Shown: positions 17,746 through 26,366 of the stretch, piece by piece
Layout: each line of letters starts with the position of its first letter
Position numbering within the stretch: position 1 is the stretch's first letter
Assembly: GCF_018332655.1 (NCBI RefSeq)
Contig: NZ_BOQL01000022.1
Location: 82,244 to 146,243, forward strand
Source: Actinoplanes auranticolor
GTDB lineage: Bacteria; Actinomycetota; Actinomycetes; Mycobacteriales; Micromonosporaceae
Direction of reading: 5' to 3'
Length of the DNA stretch: 64,000 nucleotides
Notes under the pieces: model-generated
Database searches by the model: none
Seen by the model: only the letters and a program-made list of their open reading frames with translations
Told to the model about the DNA's origin: nothing
Made by a program: the position numbers and the translations under genes

Positions 17746-18261
17746 ATGACTGTCACCCCTCTCCACCAGGACCGTGCCGTGGACGCCGACCTCTTCCGGG
17801 CGCTGCTGCGTCGCCATGCCGCCGCCGTCGTCGTGATCACCGCCCCCGGTGAGCCCCCGGCCGGCTTCACCGCCACCTCGTTCACGTCCGTCTCGCTCGA
17901 CCCGCCGCTGGTCTCGTTCTGCCTGGCCAAGACCGCCTCGGCGTGGCCGGCCGTGGAGTCCGCGAGCACCATCGCGGTGCACGTGCTGACCCTGGAGCAG
18001 GAGCACGTCGCCCGCACGTTCGCGACCCGCGGCATCGACCGCTTCGCCGCACACGGCACCTGGCGGCCCGGACCGGACGGGGTGCCGCTGCTCGACGGTG
18101 TACTGGCCCGCATCGTGTGCCGGGTGACCCAGCGGGTGGAGGCCGGCGATCACACCATCGTGCTGGCCGCGCCGGAGCTGGGCGAGCACCACGAGGACAC
18201 GACGGTCACCCCGCTCGTCTACCACGACGGCACGTACGCGCACCTCCAGCGGTCGGCGTAG
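17746..18261 (+). CDS. Flavin reductase (HpaC/ActVB-like) domain protein
   Basis: 171 residues from the ATG at 17746. It shows the FMN-binding split-barrel pattern of NAD(P)H:flavin reductases: FTATSFTSVSLDPPLVSFCL near residues 48-67 and a late LVYHDGTYAHL. It would supply reduced FMN to the monooxygenase upstream. There is no stop codon between the monooxygenase C-terminus and this ATG, so an in-frame fusion is also possible. Followed directly (TAG then ATG) by the SsuD remnant. Confidence 0.75.
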   Translation: MTVTPLHQDRAVDADLFRALLRRHAAAVVVITAPGEPPAGFTATSFTSVSLDPPLVSFCLAKTASAWPAVESASTIAVHVLTLEQEHVARTFATRGIDRFAAHGTWRPGPDGVPLLDGVLARIVCRVTQRVEAGDHTIVLAAPELGEHHEDTTVTPLVYHDGTYAHLQRSA

Positions 18262-18975
18262 ATGGAGGTCCACTGGTTCCTGCCCACCGCCGGGGACCGC
18301 CACGGCATCACCACCGGCGGGCAGGCCGCGGCCACCGTGCGCACCGAACGCCCGCCGGAGCTGGGCTACCTGGCGCTGGTGGCCCGCGCGGCCGAACGGC
18401 TCGGCTTCACCGGCGAGCACTACCGGATCGAGGGCGCGACGACGCGGGAGCCGCCGAATCCCGTGAGCCGCCGGACGCGGTCGACGCCAAGCTCGCCGCG
18501 GTGCGCGCGCTGACCGGCCGCCGGCTCACGTACGGGATCAGGCTGCACGTCATCACCAGAGACACCGCCGGCGAGGCCTGGGCGGCGGCGCGCGCCCTGC
18601 TCGACCGGGTGCCGGAGGCCGCCGTCACCGCGGCGCGGGAGCGCTTCGCCCGTACCGAATCGGAGGGTCAGCGCCGGATGGCCCGGCTGGCCGGCGGCGA
18701 CTCGCTCGAGGTCTCCCCCAACCTGTGGGCCGGCTTCGGCCTGGTCCGGCCGGCGCGGGCACCGCGCTGGTCGGCAGCCACGCCGAGGTCGCCGAGCGGA
18801 TCGCCGAGTACCACGCGCGGGCGTGGCCCCTCAGGCGGCCACCGCCGCGGCCCTGCTGTCGCAGCTGCTGGCCGAGCTCGGCGCCGAGGTCGCGCCCGCG
18901 CTGCCGGTGGTGGAGGCGGACCTGCCCGAGTCGGTGGTGATCGCCGAGAAGTACGCGGCGTTGCACGGCGGGTGA
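18262..18975 (+). pseudogene. SsuD-type alkanesulfonate monooxygenase, multiply frameshifted with internal deletion
   Basis: It starts as a perfect SsuD N-terminus (MEVHWFLPTAGDRHGITTGG) but jumps after about 50 residues to mid-protein sequence (GEHYRIEGATTREPP). It then shifts frame to VDAKLAAVRALTGRRLTYGI and LHVITRDTAGEAW, and shifts again to GTALVGSHAEVAERIAEYHA. A last open stretch of about 45 codons before TGA 18973-18975 (ending VVIAEKYAALHGG) is not recognised and may come from another gene. At least two frameshifts plus deletions make this non-functional. Confidence 0.8.
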
Positions 18976-18994
18976 TTGGCGGGGGCTTGTCACG

Positions 18995-19318
18995 ATGATT
19001 CCCATGGAGATCCTCGTGACCGTCGCGCTCGTCGTGCTGCTGGTCGGCCTGATCCTGCTCGGCCTGGCCTCCTCGGCGAACTCCCGCCGGGAACAACTGC
19101 GGACAGCTGCCCGGCTCACCGCGATCGAGCAGAAGCTCGACGCGGTGGTCGGGCATCTCGGCATCACCGTCCGGGAGCGGGAGCTGCCCGAGGTGCTCCG
19201 GCTGATCTTCGCGGACCAGCGGGTGGCGGCGGTCAAGGCCTATCGCGACGAGACCGGCGCCAGCCTGCTGGAGGCGAAGAACGCGGTCGACGCTATTGCT
19301 GCGCGGCACGGGCGCTGA
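18995..19318 (+). CDS. Membrane-anchored ribosomal L7/L12 C-terminal-domain-like protein
   Basis: 107 residues. One transmembrane helix (about 6-27), a short linker helix, and a C-terminal segment AAVKAYRDETGASLLEAKNA that matches the L7/L12 C-terminal domain fold. Such actinobacterial proteins are not ribosomal stalk proteins; their role is unknown. GGGGG lies about 10 bases before the ATG at 18995. The 3' end overlaps the convergent membrane-protein gene by 26 bases. Confidence 0.7.
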   Translation: MIPMEILVTVALVVLLVGLILLGLASSANSRREQLRTAARLTAIEQKLDAVVGHLGITVRERELPEVLRLIFADQRVAAVKAYRDETGASLLEAKNAVDAIAARHGR

Positions 19319-20006
19319 CGCGACGCTCCCGCAGCTTCCCGGCACCGACCAGCAATCCCGCGGCGGCCATCGAGACCGCTCCCCAGAACACCAGCGAGCC
19401 CTCGGCGTTCCCGTCGAACCAGGCCCCGTAGGCCAGCACGGTCGCGACTGCGACCACCAGGACCCCGGGCAGGCTCGCCAGCGCCCGGTCCCGCCCGGCC
19501 GGCCGCACCAGTCCGACCAGCGCGTCCGCCACCACCAGCAGCGCGGCCACCGCACTCATCCCGAAGGTGAACGACCGCACGTCGAGCGGCACGTCCGCGT
19601 CGTCCAGCCGGTAGACGACGAGCAGCAGAGCAACGCCCAGCGCCAGGGCCAGAATGGCGGCGGCGCCGAGGTCCCAGCTGCGCGGCAGCGGCCGCTCCCG
19701 GTCCTGGCGCTTGCGCGGGATGTGGTCCCAGGCCCGGTTGATGGCGAAGCGGCTCGCCAGCGCCCCGAAGATGCTCAGCGCGAGAAAGACGACGATCGGG
19801 GCGACCACGCTGCGGGTCAGGTAGGCGATGATGCCGGCGACCAGGGCGGCCACCGGCAGGCTGGTGGCCGCGCCGACCAGCCAGCCGTTGCGGAAGTCGG
19901 TGCGGGCCGCGGGCAGGTCCAGCGGGTGGACCAGCGGCTGGGTCTCGGGGTCGGGCAGGTCGACGAGCTCTTCCATGGCGGTCGGTGCCTCTTCCAGGGT
20001 CGTCAC
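19293..20006 (-). CDS. Multi-pass membrane protein of unknown function
   Basis: 237 residues. An acidic cytoplasmic N-terminus (about 1-38) is followed by about six hydrophobic helices (near 43-65, 68-88, 113-133, 148-168, 178-195, 205-225). No recognised domain. The GTG start overlaps the stop of the upstream HTH gene as GTGA, indicating one operon and coupled translation; it may be the regulator's main partner. Confidence 0.6.
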   Translation of the reverse strand: MTTLEEAPTAMEELVDLPDPETQPLVHPLDLPAARTDFRNGWLVGAATSLPVAALVAGIIAYLTRSVVAPIVVFLALSIFGALASRFAINRAWDHIPRKRQDRERPLPRSWDLGAAAILALALGVALLLVVYRLDDADVPLDVRSFTFGMSAVAALLVVADALVGLVRPAGRDRALASLPGVLVVAVATVLAYGAWFDGNAEGSLVFWGAVSMAAAGLLVGAGKLRERRVSARAAQQ

Positions 20007-20431
20007 GGCAGCCTCCAGGGCGCGTGGTCGATGAAGGAGCTGGTGGGGTTGGGGCGGGCGATGTCGTAGACCTTCTGCCGGGAGACGCCGAGCCGGGCGG
20101 CGACCGTCACAGCGCTGAAGTCGTCGAGCAGAGCCTCGACGGCGAGCGCCCGGACGGCGGAGGCCCGGGAGGTCAGGTGGGCGGCGAGGGCGCTGACCTC
20201 GGCCGCGATCAGCGCGACGGCGAGCGGTCCGCCGAACGGCGCGGCCCAGTCGGCGGCGCCACCGGCAGCGGCGGCGAAGATCTCGTCGCCGCCGTCGGCG
20301 AGGGCGGCCCGGACCTGCTCAGGGGAGACGCCGGCCGAGGCGAACCGCTCGCGGACCGGCGCCCGGGTGTCGGGGGTACGGTGCGCCAGGACGATGTCCC
20401 AGCCGCTGTCACCCCCGGGTTGACTGCTCAT
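20003..20431 (-). CDS. Small HTH DNA-binding protein
   Basis: 142 residues from the ATG at 20431. A central Ala-rich helical region (about 45-105) precedes a C-terminal helix-turn-helix: DDFSAVTVAARLGVSRQKVY (about 104-123). It is the likely regulator of its own operon, since two copies of a GTCACCCC-type inverted repeat lie at its promoter and across its first codons. Overlaps the membrane-protein gene by four bases. Confidence 0.65.
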   Translation of the reverse strand: MSSQPGGDSGWDIVLAHRTPDTRAPVRERFASAGVSPEQVRAALADGGDEIFAAAAGGAADWAAPFGGPLAVALIAAEVSALAAHLTSRASAVRALAVEALLDDFSAVTVAARLGVSRQKVYDIARPNPTSSFIDHAPWRLP

Positions 20432-20461
20432 GGGACCAGCATGTGTCACCCCGGGGGTGAC
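20408..20461. promoter_or_regulatory. Duplicated operator at the HTH gene start
   Basis: GTCACCCC-G-GGGGTGAC (20445-20461) is a perfect 8-1-8 inverted repeat just upstream of the start codon. A second related copy, GTCACCCCCGGGTTGAC (20408-20424), lies 21 bases inside the coding region (counted from the start at 20431). The 37-base spacing centre to centre is about 3.5 helical turns. Autoregulation by the HTH protein is the simplest reading. Confidence 0.6.
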
Positions 20462-20503
20462 TGTCAACCCTCCAGACTGGACCGGGCCGCCTAGAGTGCG
20501 CCT

Positions 20504-20805
20504 GTGCCCACGTTCCCGCTCGCGTACCGGTGGACGCTGGGCGTCTTCCTGATCGTGCTCGCCGGGCGGCGCTGGTGGCGGTGGACGTGGTGCTGTCCAC
20601 GAGTGCGGTGTACGAGCTGTTCGAGTGGGCCATCGCGATGACGCTCGCTCCCGGGGCGGCGGAGGCATACAACGGCCCGCAGGGCGATCTGTGGGACGCC
20701 CAGAAGGACATGACCGGGGCGGTGGTCGCGGTGGCGGTCGCGTACCACGGGCCTCGTTTTGGCTCTCGCCGGAGGCCGGACCCGGCGGCGAGGCTGGACG
20801 GATGA
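20504..20805 (+). pseudogene. DUF2238-type membrane protein remnant
   Basis: From GTG 20504 the frame reads PTFPLAYRWTLGVFLIVLAG, the usual N-terminus of DUF2238 (YjdF-like) proteins. After a one-base frame change it resumes at VDVVLSTSAVYELFEWAIAM and the hallmark YNGPQGDLWDAQKDM. Intact proteins have about 200 residues; about half of the helices between these blocks are deleted. The TGA overlaps the LysE start. Confidence 0.7.
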
Positions 20806-21440
20806 TCAGTCTCGCGTCGCTGCTCGGCGTCACGGCCGTCGCCCTGGGCATGGTGCTCACCCCCGGCCCGAACATGATGTACCTGGTGTCGCGCAGCATC
20901 ACCCAGGGCCGGCGCGCCGGCGTGGTCTCGCTGGGCGGCGTGGCGATCGGCTTCCTGGTCTACCTGACCGCCGCCAACCTCGGCCTCTCGGTGATCTTCG
21001 TGCACGTCCCGGAGGCGTACACGGTGCTCAAACTGGCCGGCGCGGCGTACCTGGGCTGGCTCGCGTTCCAGACGCTGCGCCCGGGCGGCACGTCGGTCTT
21101 CGCCCCGGGTGAGCTGCCGGCCGACTCGTCGTGGCGGCTGTTCACCATGGGCCTGCTCACCAACCTGCTCAACCCGAAGGCCGCGATCATGTACCTGTCG
21201 CTGATCCCGCAGTTCGTGCGGCCCGACGCCGGGCCCGTGCTCGTCCAGGGCTTCGTGCTCGGCGGCGTGCAGATCCTGGTGAGCCTGACGGTCAACCTGC
21301 TGATCATCTCGGCGGCGGGCGGCATCGCGGTCTTCCTGGCCCGGCGGCCGGGCTGGCTGCGGATCCAGCGCTACCTGATGGGTACGGTGCTCGGCGCGCT
21401 CGCCGTCCACCTCGCCACGGACCGCGCCCGCCCGGCCTGA
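20802..21440 (+). CDS. LysE/RhtB-family amino-acid exporter
   Basis: 212 residues, six predicted membrane helices. The family signature is at the N-terminus (MVLTPGPNMMYLVSRSITQG) and the second-half NPKAAIMYLSLIPQFV motif is intact. Expected to export amino acids or related metabolites through the cytoplasmic membrane. ATG at 20802. It is followed after one base by the next ATG, so the two genes are co-transcribed. Confidence 0.85.
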   Translation: MISLASLLGVTAVALGMVLTPGPNMMYLVSRSITQGRRAGVVSLGGVAIGFLVYLTAANLGLSVIFVHVPEAYTVLKLAGAAYLGWLAFQTLRPGGTSVFAPGELPADSSWRLFTMGLLTNLLNPKAAIMYLSLIPQFVRPDAGPVLVQGFVLGGVQILVSLTVNLLIISAAGGIAVFLARRPGWLRIQRYLMGTVLGALAVHLATDRARPA

Positions 21441-21441
21441 C

Positions 21442-21918
21442 ATGTCGTTCTGCTGGGACGTCTACGTGTGGCTGCCGCGGCGCGACCCGGAGCTCCTGCG
21501 GGCGTTCGTCGACCGCTACGTCGACCCGGAAGCCCCCGGCGACGACCGGCTCCCGGCGTTCCGGCGCACCTACATCACCGGCACGCCGGGCGGGGCCGAC
21601 GCCGCGGCGCTGGCCGAACTGCACCCGAGTGACGGCACCGGGGCCTTCACGCTGTACCTGCACGGCCGCAACCACCCGTGGGCGATGATCACCATGACCG
21701 AGGACGACGCGGCCGTGCTGGGCCTGAGCATCGACGACCCCGGCAACTCGCCGGCCGAACGCCGGGAGGCGCGGGAGCTGATCGAGCGGCTGCGCCAGGA
21801 ATTCGCCGCCCCGGCCGGAATCGCGGGCGTGGAGATGCCGCCGCCAGGGTCGCGGCACCAGTGGCGTACGGACCACACCCCGATCCGCGTCGGCACCATC
21901 CCGGACGATCCGGCCTGA
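21442..21918 (+). CDS. Hypothetical protein
   Basis: 158 residues, acidic, soluble, no signal peptide or membrane segment. It starts MSFCWDVYVWLPRRDPELLR; a hydrophobic beta-rich centre (FTLYLHGRNHPWAMITMTED) suggests a compact alpha/beta fold. I do not recognise the family. Its start lies one base after the LysE stop, indicating a shared operon. Confidence 0.6.
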   Translation: MSFCWDVYVWLPRRDPELLRAFVDRYVDPEAPGDDRLPAFRRTYITGTPGGADAAALAELHPSDGTGAFTLYLHGRNHPWAMITMTEDDAAVLGLSIDDPGNSPAERREARELIERLRQEFAAPAGIAGVEMPPPGSRHQWRTDHTPIRVGTIPDDPA

Positions 21919-21978
21919 GCCCGTCAGGTTCCGGAATGCCGGGGTGACCGGCGGCGTTGGCAGGACCGAGGAGGCATC

Positions 21979-22101
21979 ATGAAGGTTCGCAACTCGCTCC
22001 GGTCCCTCAAGAGCAAGCCGGGTTCCGTGGTCACCCGCCGGCGGGGCCGGATGGTCGTCATCAATCGCAAGAACCCCCGCTGGAACGGCCGTCAGGGCTG
22101 A
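21979..22101 (+). CDS. rpmJ: 50S ribosomal protein L36, zinc-free (C-minus) paralog
   Basis: 40 residues, [20 protein letters not shown] then [20 protein letters not shown]. It matches L36, but the Cys/His zinc ligands of the primary form (CxxC...C...H) are all absent, so this is the zinc-independent paralog that can replace zinc-bearing L36 under zinc limitation. GAGGAGG is placed ideally before the ATG at 21979. In other actinobacteria such paralogs are Zur-regulated; no clear Zur box is visible upstream here. Followed by a strong terminator. Confidence 0.92.
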   Translation: MKVRNSLRSLKSKPGSVVTRRRGRMVVINRKNPRWNGRQG

Positions 22102-22128
22102 TCCCGCGATACCGTGAGAAGGCACCAA

Positions 22129-22164
22129 GGCCGGGAACCCGCCGCCACGGGTTCCCGGTCTTTT
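22129..22164 (+). terminator. Rho-independent terminator of rpmJ
   Basis: CCGGGAACCCG (22131-22141) pairs with CGGGTTCCCGG (22148-22158), extended by one G-T and one G-C pair, and is followed by TCTTTT. One of few canonical T-tailed terminators in the window. Confidence 0.85.
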
Positions 22165-22216
22165 GCGTGCGGGAGATCACGATGCGGCCGGGTCCGTCCA
22201 CGCCGACACTGATCCG

Positions 22217-23053
22217 ATGGAACCTCGCGTGCATCCTGTCCCGTCCACCGACGGTGTCACCCTGACCGTCGAGGAGTACGGCGAGCCCGGACCCGCCGCC
22301 TCCGTGGTCTTCCTGCCCGCCCTCGGGGTTCCCGTGGCCTACTACGGTCCGCTGTTCCGGGCCTGGGCGGCCGCCGGCCGGCACGTCGTCGGCGTGGAGT
22401 TGCGCGGCATGCCGCAGAGCCCGGTCGCCGACCTGCGCCGCGACTCGTTCGGCTACGCCCATCTGGTCCGCCACGACCTGCCCGCGGTCTTCACCGATCC
22501 CGCCGTGGCCGGCGCGGACAAGGTCGTGCTGGTGGGCCACAGCCTGGGCGGTCAGCTCGCGCTGCTGTCGGGCGCCGCCGGCACGGTACGCCCGGACGCC
22601 GTCGTCACCCTCGGCACGGGTACGAGCTCCCCGTTCGCCCGCAGCGGCCGGCTCGCCCGCGCCCAGCGCGCCGCCGGGGTCCGCTTCGTCGGCGCGGTCA
22701 CCTGCTCCCTGGGCTACTGGCCGGGTCACCGGCTCGGTTTCGCGGGCCGGCAGCCGCGCACGCTGATGTCCGACTGGGGTTACGAGGCCCGTTACGGCCG
22801 TTACCGGCTGCGGGGCGACCGCACCGACTACGAGGCCGCGCTGGCCGATCTTCCCGTGCCCGCGCTGCTCGTCGACATCGCGGGCGACCGGATGATCCCG
22901 CGCGCCGCCGTCGACCACCTGGCGGCCCGGCTCCCCTCCGACGTCGACCGGGCCACGGTCCACGCGGTCCCGGACCACTTCCTGTGGGCCCGCCGCACCC
23001 CCGAGAGGGTCATCACCCGCGTCGAGAGCTGGCTCGCCACCCGCGGCCTCTGA
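22217..23053 (+). CDS. Alpha/beta-hydrolase
   Basis: 278 residues from the ATG at 22217; the in-frame upstream stretch has no ribosome site. Alpha/beta-hydrolase features are the nucleophile elbow VGHSLGG (Ser109), a late Asp in LLVDIAGDRMIP and a His in VPDHFLWAR. Soluble and cytoplasmic. Substrate unknown; likely an esterase or lipase-like enzyme. Confidence 0.78.
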   Translation: MEPRVHPVPSTDGVTLTVEEYGEPGPAASVVFLPALGVPVAYYGPLFRAWAAAGRHVVGVELRGMPQSPVADLRRDSFGYAHLVRHDLPAVFTDPAVAGADKVVLVGHSLGGQLALLSGAAGTVRPDAVVTLGTGTSSPFARSGRLARAQRAAGVRFVGAVTCSLGYWPGHRLGFAGRQPRTLMSDWGYEARYGRYRLRGDRTDYEAALADLPVPALLVDIAGDRMIPRAAVDHLAARLPSDVDRATVHAVPDHFLWARRTPERVITRVESWLATRGL

Positions 23054-23069
23054 CGCAACCGAGCGGCCG

Positions 23070-23110
23070 CAGCCGCGGGCGATCAGCCGCGGGCGATCAG
23101 CCGCGGGCGA
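23070..23110. repeat. Three tandem copies of a 14-bp unit across a stop codon
   Basis: The unit CAGCCGCGGGCGAT occurs at 23070, 23084 and (short by the last base) 23098. The innermost copy encodes the last codons (ARG-stop) of the response regulator; the other two duplicate them beyond the stop. It looks like recent slippage-type expansion and does not alter the protein. Confidence 0.7.
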
Positions 23111-23720
23111 AGAGCGCGAGCCGCACCCGGTTCGGGCTGTCGGTCTTGGTCATCAGGCTGGTGATGTGCGTCTTCACCGTCGTCACGCCGATGTGCAGCC
23201 GGTCGGCGATCTCCGTGTTGGACAGGCCCTCGGCCACCAGCTCCAGCACGTCCCGTTCCCGGGCGGTCAGCCCCGCCACCGGCCGCGGCTGCTCCACCCG
23301 GGCCGCGACCGCCCGCCGCACCAGCCGCTGCAGCACCTCCTGGCTGAACGGGCTGTCCCCCGCCGCGGCCCGCCGGATCCCGTCCAGCAGCTCGACCGGC
23401 GGCGCGTCCTTGAGCAGGAAGCCGCAGGCGCCCGCGGTCAGCGCCGGGTAGAGGTGATCGTCGTCGCCGAAGGTGGTCAGCACGACGATCCGGGCGCCCG
23501 GGCGTTCGGCCAGGATGCGGCCGGTCGCGGTGATGCCGTCGACGCCCGGCATGCGCAGGTCCATCACGACCACGTCGGGGGTGAGCCGGGCGGCCAGGGA
23601 GACCGCGTCGCGGCCGTTCTCCGCCTCGCCGACCACCGTCAGGTCGGCCTCGGCGTCGCAGAGCATCCGCAGGCCGGCGCGGATCAGCGGCTGGTCGTCG
23701 ACCAGCAGGACGCGGATCAC
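23097..23720 (-). CDS. NarL/LuxR-family response regulator
   Basis: 207 residues from GTG 23720. The receiver domain (1 to about 120) has the acidic pair DD near residue 8, phosphoacceptor Asp in VVVMDLRMPG (about 53) and Lys in FLLKDAP. The C-terminal LuxR HTH (about 142-200) reads LTARERDVLELVAEGLSNTE then IADRLHIGVTTVKTHI. The GTGA overlap with the kinase gene makes it the cognate regulator. It is the last gene of a five-ORF operon, and its targets probably include the membrane proteins encoded upstream. Confidence 0.92.
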   Translation of the reverse strand: MIRVLLVDDQPLIRAGLRMLCDAEADLTVVGEAENGRDAVSLAARLTPDVVVMDLRMPGVDGITATGRILAERPGARIVVLTTFGDDDHLYPALTAGACGFLLKDAPPVELLDGIRRAAAGDSPFSQEVLQRLVRRAVAARVEQPRPVAGLTARERDVLELVAEGLSNTEIADRLHIGVTTVKTHITSLMTKTDSPNRVRLALFARG

Positions 23721-24874
23721 ACCGGCTCCGTGGACCGGCGCGCCGGCAGCACCGTCTCGACCCGCCAGCCGCCCGCCGCCGGTCCGGCGGTCAGCTGCCC
23801 ACCCAGCACCTCGACCCGTTCGCGCATCCCGGTCAGACCGTGACCGCCGCCGGACGGCAGCCCGGGCGCCACGCCGCCGCCGTCGTCGGTCACCGACCAG
23901 AGCACGTCCTCGTCCTGCACCTCGACCCGCAGGATCGCGCGGGCCGCCGGTCCGGCGTGCTTGGCCACGTTGGTCAGCGCCTCCTGGGTCAGGCGCAGCA
24001 CGGCCAGGCCGCGGACCACGTCCAGCGATCCGGCCTCCGGCGCGATCGTCGCGTCCACCGTCAGCCCGGCCCGCCGGGCCGTCTCGACCGCGGCTTCGAG
24101 GGCGGCCGGCAACGCGCCGGGCTCGATCGCGGTGAGCGCCGCATCCGTACGCCGGGACGGGTCCCGCAGCACCCCGACCAGCTGCCGCAGGTCTGCCAGC
24201 GCGGCCGTACCGGTGCTGTGCACGTCGTCGAACACCTCCGTCACCCGCGGGTCCACGTCCGGCAGCACGTGCCGGGCCACGCCGACCCGCAGCACCATCG
24301 ACGCCACGTGGTGGGCCACCACGTCGTGCAGTTCGCGGGCGATGGCCGAGCGTTCGTCCGCCCGCGCCGCCCGGCTCTCCGACTCGGCCCGGCGCCGGGC
24401 CTGCACGCCGAGCTCGCGGGTGGTCCGGATGACCAGGCCGAGCAGCACCGGCACGCCGATCACGATGAACAGCCCGAAGACCGCCCCCGAGATCCGCGAC
24501 GGATCCCGGCCCAGGGTGAAGGCGAGGTAGACCGCCGCCACCAGGCCCGCGCCGGACCACAGGATGCGCGGCCGGGGCGCCCACAGTGCCAGTTCGAGCA
24601 GCAGCCAGCTGGTGCCGACCTGGTTGATCGTCGTGTCGTCGATGAGCCAGAAGGCCACGACGAGCAGGGCGGTCTGGGCGAGCAGTCCGGGCAGCTGCCG
24701 GCGGTGCAGGATCAGGGCGAGGGCGAAGGCCGCCACCGCCAGCAGCCACTGCGTCGGGGTGGGGGCCCGGCCGGCCTGGTTGCCGAACAGGAGATAGCTC
24801 AGGCCGCTGAGGTCCAGCAGCAGCATCCGCACGAACGTGTCCCGCGCGTCGAAGAGCCGTGCCATCCATCCCAC
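23717..24874 (-). CDS. Sensor histidine kinase (HisKA_3 type)
   Basis: 385 residues. Several membrane helices (about 15-160) make up a sensor part without an obvious extracytoplasmic domain. The dimerisation/phosphoacceptor helix is ERSAIARELHDVVAHHVASM with His in ELHD. The HATPase domain follows with the N-box near LTQEALTNVAKHA and the G-box DDGGGV plus GHGLTGM. It likely senses a membrane or intramembrane cue and phosphorylates the response regulator. It starts nine bases after the ABA4-like gene. Confidence 0.92.
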   Translation of the reverse strand: MGWMARLFDARDTFVRMLLLDLSGLSYLLFGNQAGRAPTPTQWLLAVAAFALALILHRRQLPGLLAQTALLVVAFWLIDDTTINQVGTSWLLLELALWAPRPRILWSGAGLVAAVYLAFTLGRDPSRISGAVFGLFIVIGVPVLLGLVIRTTRELGVQARRRAESESRAARADERSAIARELHDVVAHHVASMVLRVGVARHVLPDVDPRVTEVFDDVHSTGTAALADLRQLVGVLRDPSRRTDAALTAIEPGALPAALEAAVETARRAGLTVDATIAPEAGSLDVVRGLAVLRLTQEALTNVAKHAGPAARAILRVEVQDEDVLWSVTDDGGGVAPGLPSGGGHGLTGMRERVEVLGGQLTAGPAAGGWRVETVLPARRSTEPV

Positions 24875-24883
24875 AGCGCCACC

Positions 24884-25312
24884 CTAGGCGCTCTCGGCGG
24901 GGCCGTAGCGGGCTCGTACCAGCAGGTAGACCAGCAGGCCCAGCGGGCCGAGCAGGATGGTGAGCACCAGGACCGGCGCCATGATCAGGGCGGGGACGCC
25001 CCGGGACCGGCTGTCGAGCCAGGACCACCGGCCGACGAAGAGGTCGAACGCGATCATGTGCGCCCAGGCCGCCGCCGCGCCGTCGGCCGTGCCGAGCAGT
25101 TCGCGGACGCCGCCGAGGGTGGGTGAGGCCACGGCCGGCAGCACCTCGCCGAAGGCCGGGATGACCAGCAGTGCATAGATCACCACGACCGGCAGCACGA
25201 TCAGCGGTGAGGCGATGATCCGCCGGGTCCAGGACCAGCCGGGCAGCAGAATCATGAGCGCCCAGAACGGCGCGGCGACCGCGAAGGTCAACCCGAACAA
25301 CACCCCGGTCAT
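24884..25312 (-). CDS. ABA4-like membrane protein
   Basis: 142 residues, about four transmembrane helices. The segment WAHMIAFDLFVGRWSWLDSR matches the conserved loop of the ABA4-like (DUF4281) family, whose bacterial function is not established. The ATG overlaps the stop of the 22-codon ORF (ATGA), and its ribosome site GAGGGAGG lies inside that ORF. Confidence 0.75.
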   Translation of the reverse strand: MTGVLFGLTFAVAAPFWALMILLPGWSWTRRIIASPLIVLPVVVIYALLVIPAFGEVLPAVASPTLGGVRELLGTADGAAAAWAHMIAFDLFVGRWSWLDSRSRGVPALIMAPVLVLTILLGPLGLLVYLLVRARYGPAESA

Positions 25313-25373
25313 GCTGAGCCTCCCTCGGACGTGCCGTCGTCTGCCGCGACCAGGTGCCGCTCGGTGCCGGTGG

Positions 25374-25377
<4 letters not shown>
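25309..25377 (-). CDS. 22-residue coupled micro-ORF
   Basis: ATG at 25375-25377 overlaps the stop of the upstream membrane-protein gene as ATGA, and its own TGA overlaps the ATG of the ABA4-like gene as ATGA. The peptide MTTGTERHLVAADDGTSEGG ends SA and is acidic and hydrophilic. It may simply carry ribosomes to the downstream start, whose GAGGGAGG site lies in its last codons, or be a true small protein. Confidence 0.5.
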
Positions 25378-26255
<878 letters not shown>

Positions 26256-26366
26256 GCCTCGATGCTTTCGGTCCCGGCGGGCGCTTTCGCCCGTCCGCGG
26301 GCCGGTCCGGCGGCCGGTGGTCGGAGCCCCTCTCCTCCCTGGGTAGGAGGTCGCCATACTGTCCGC

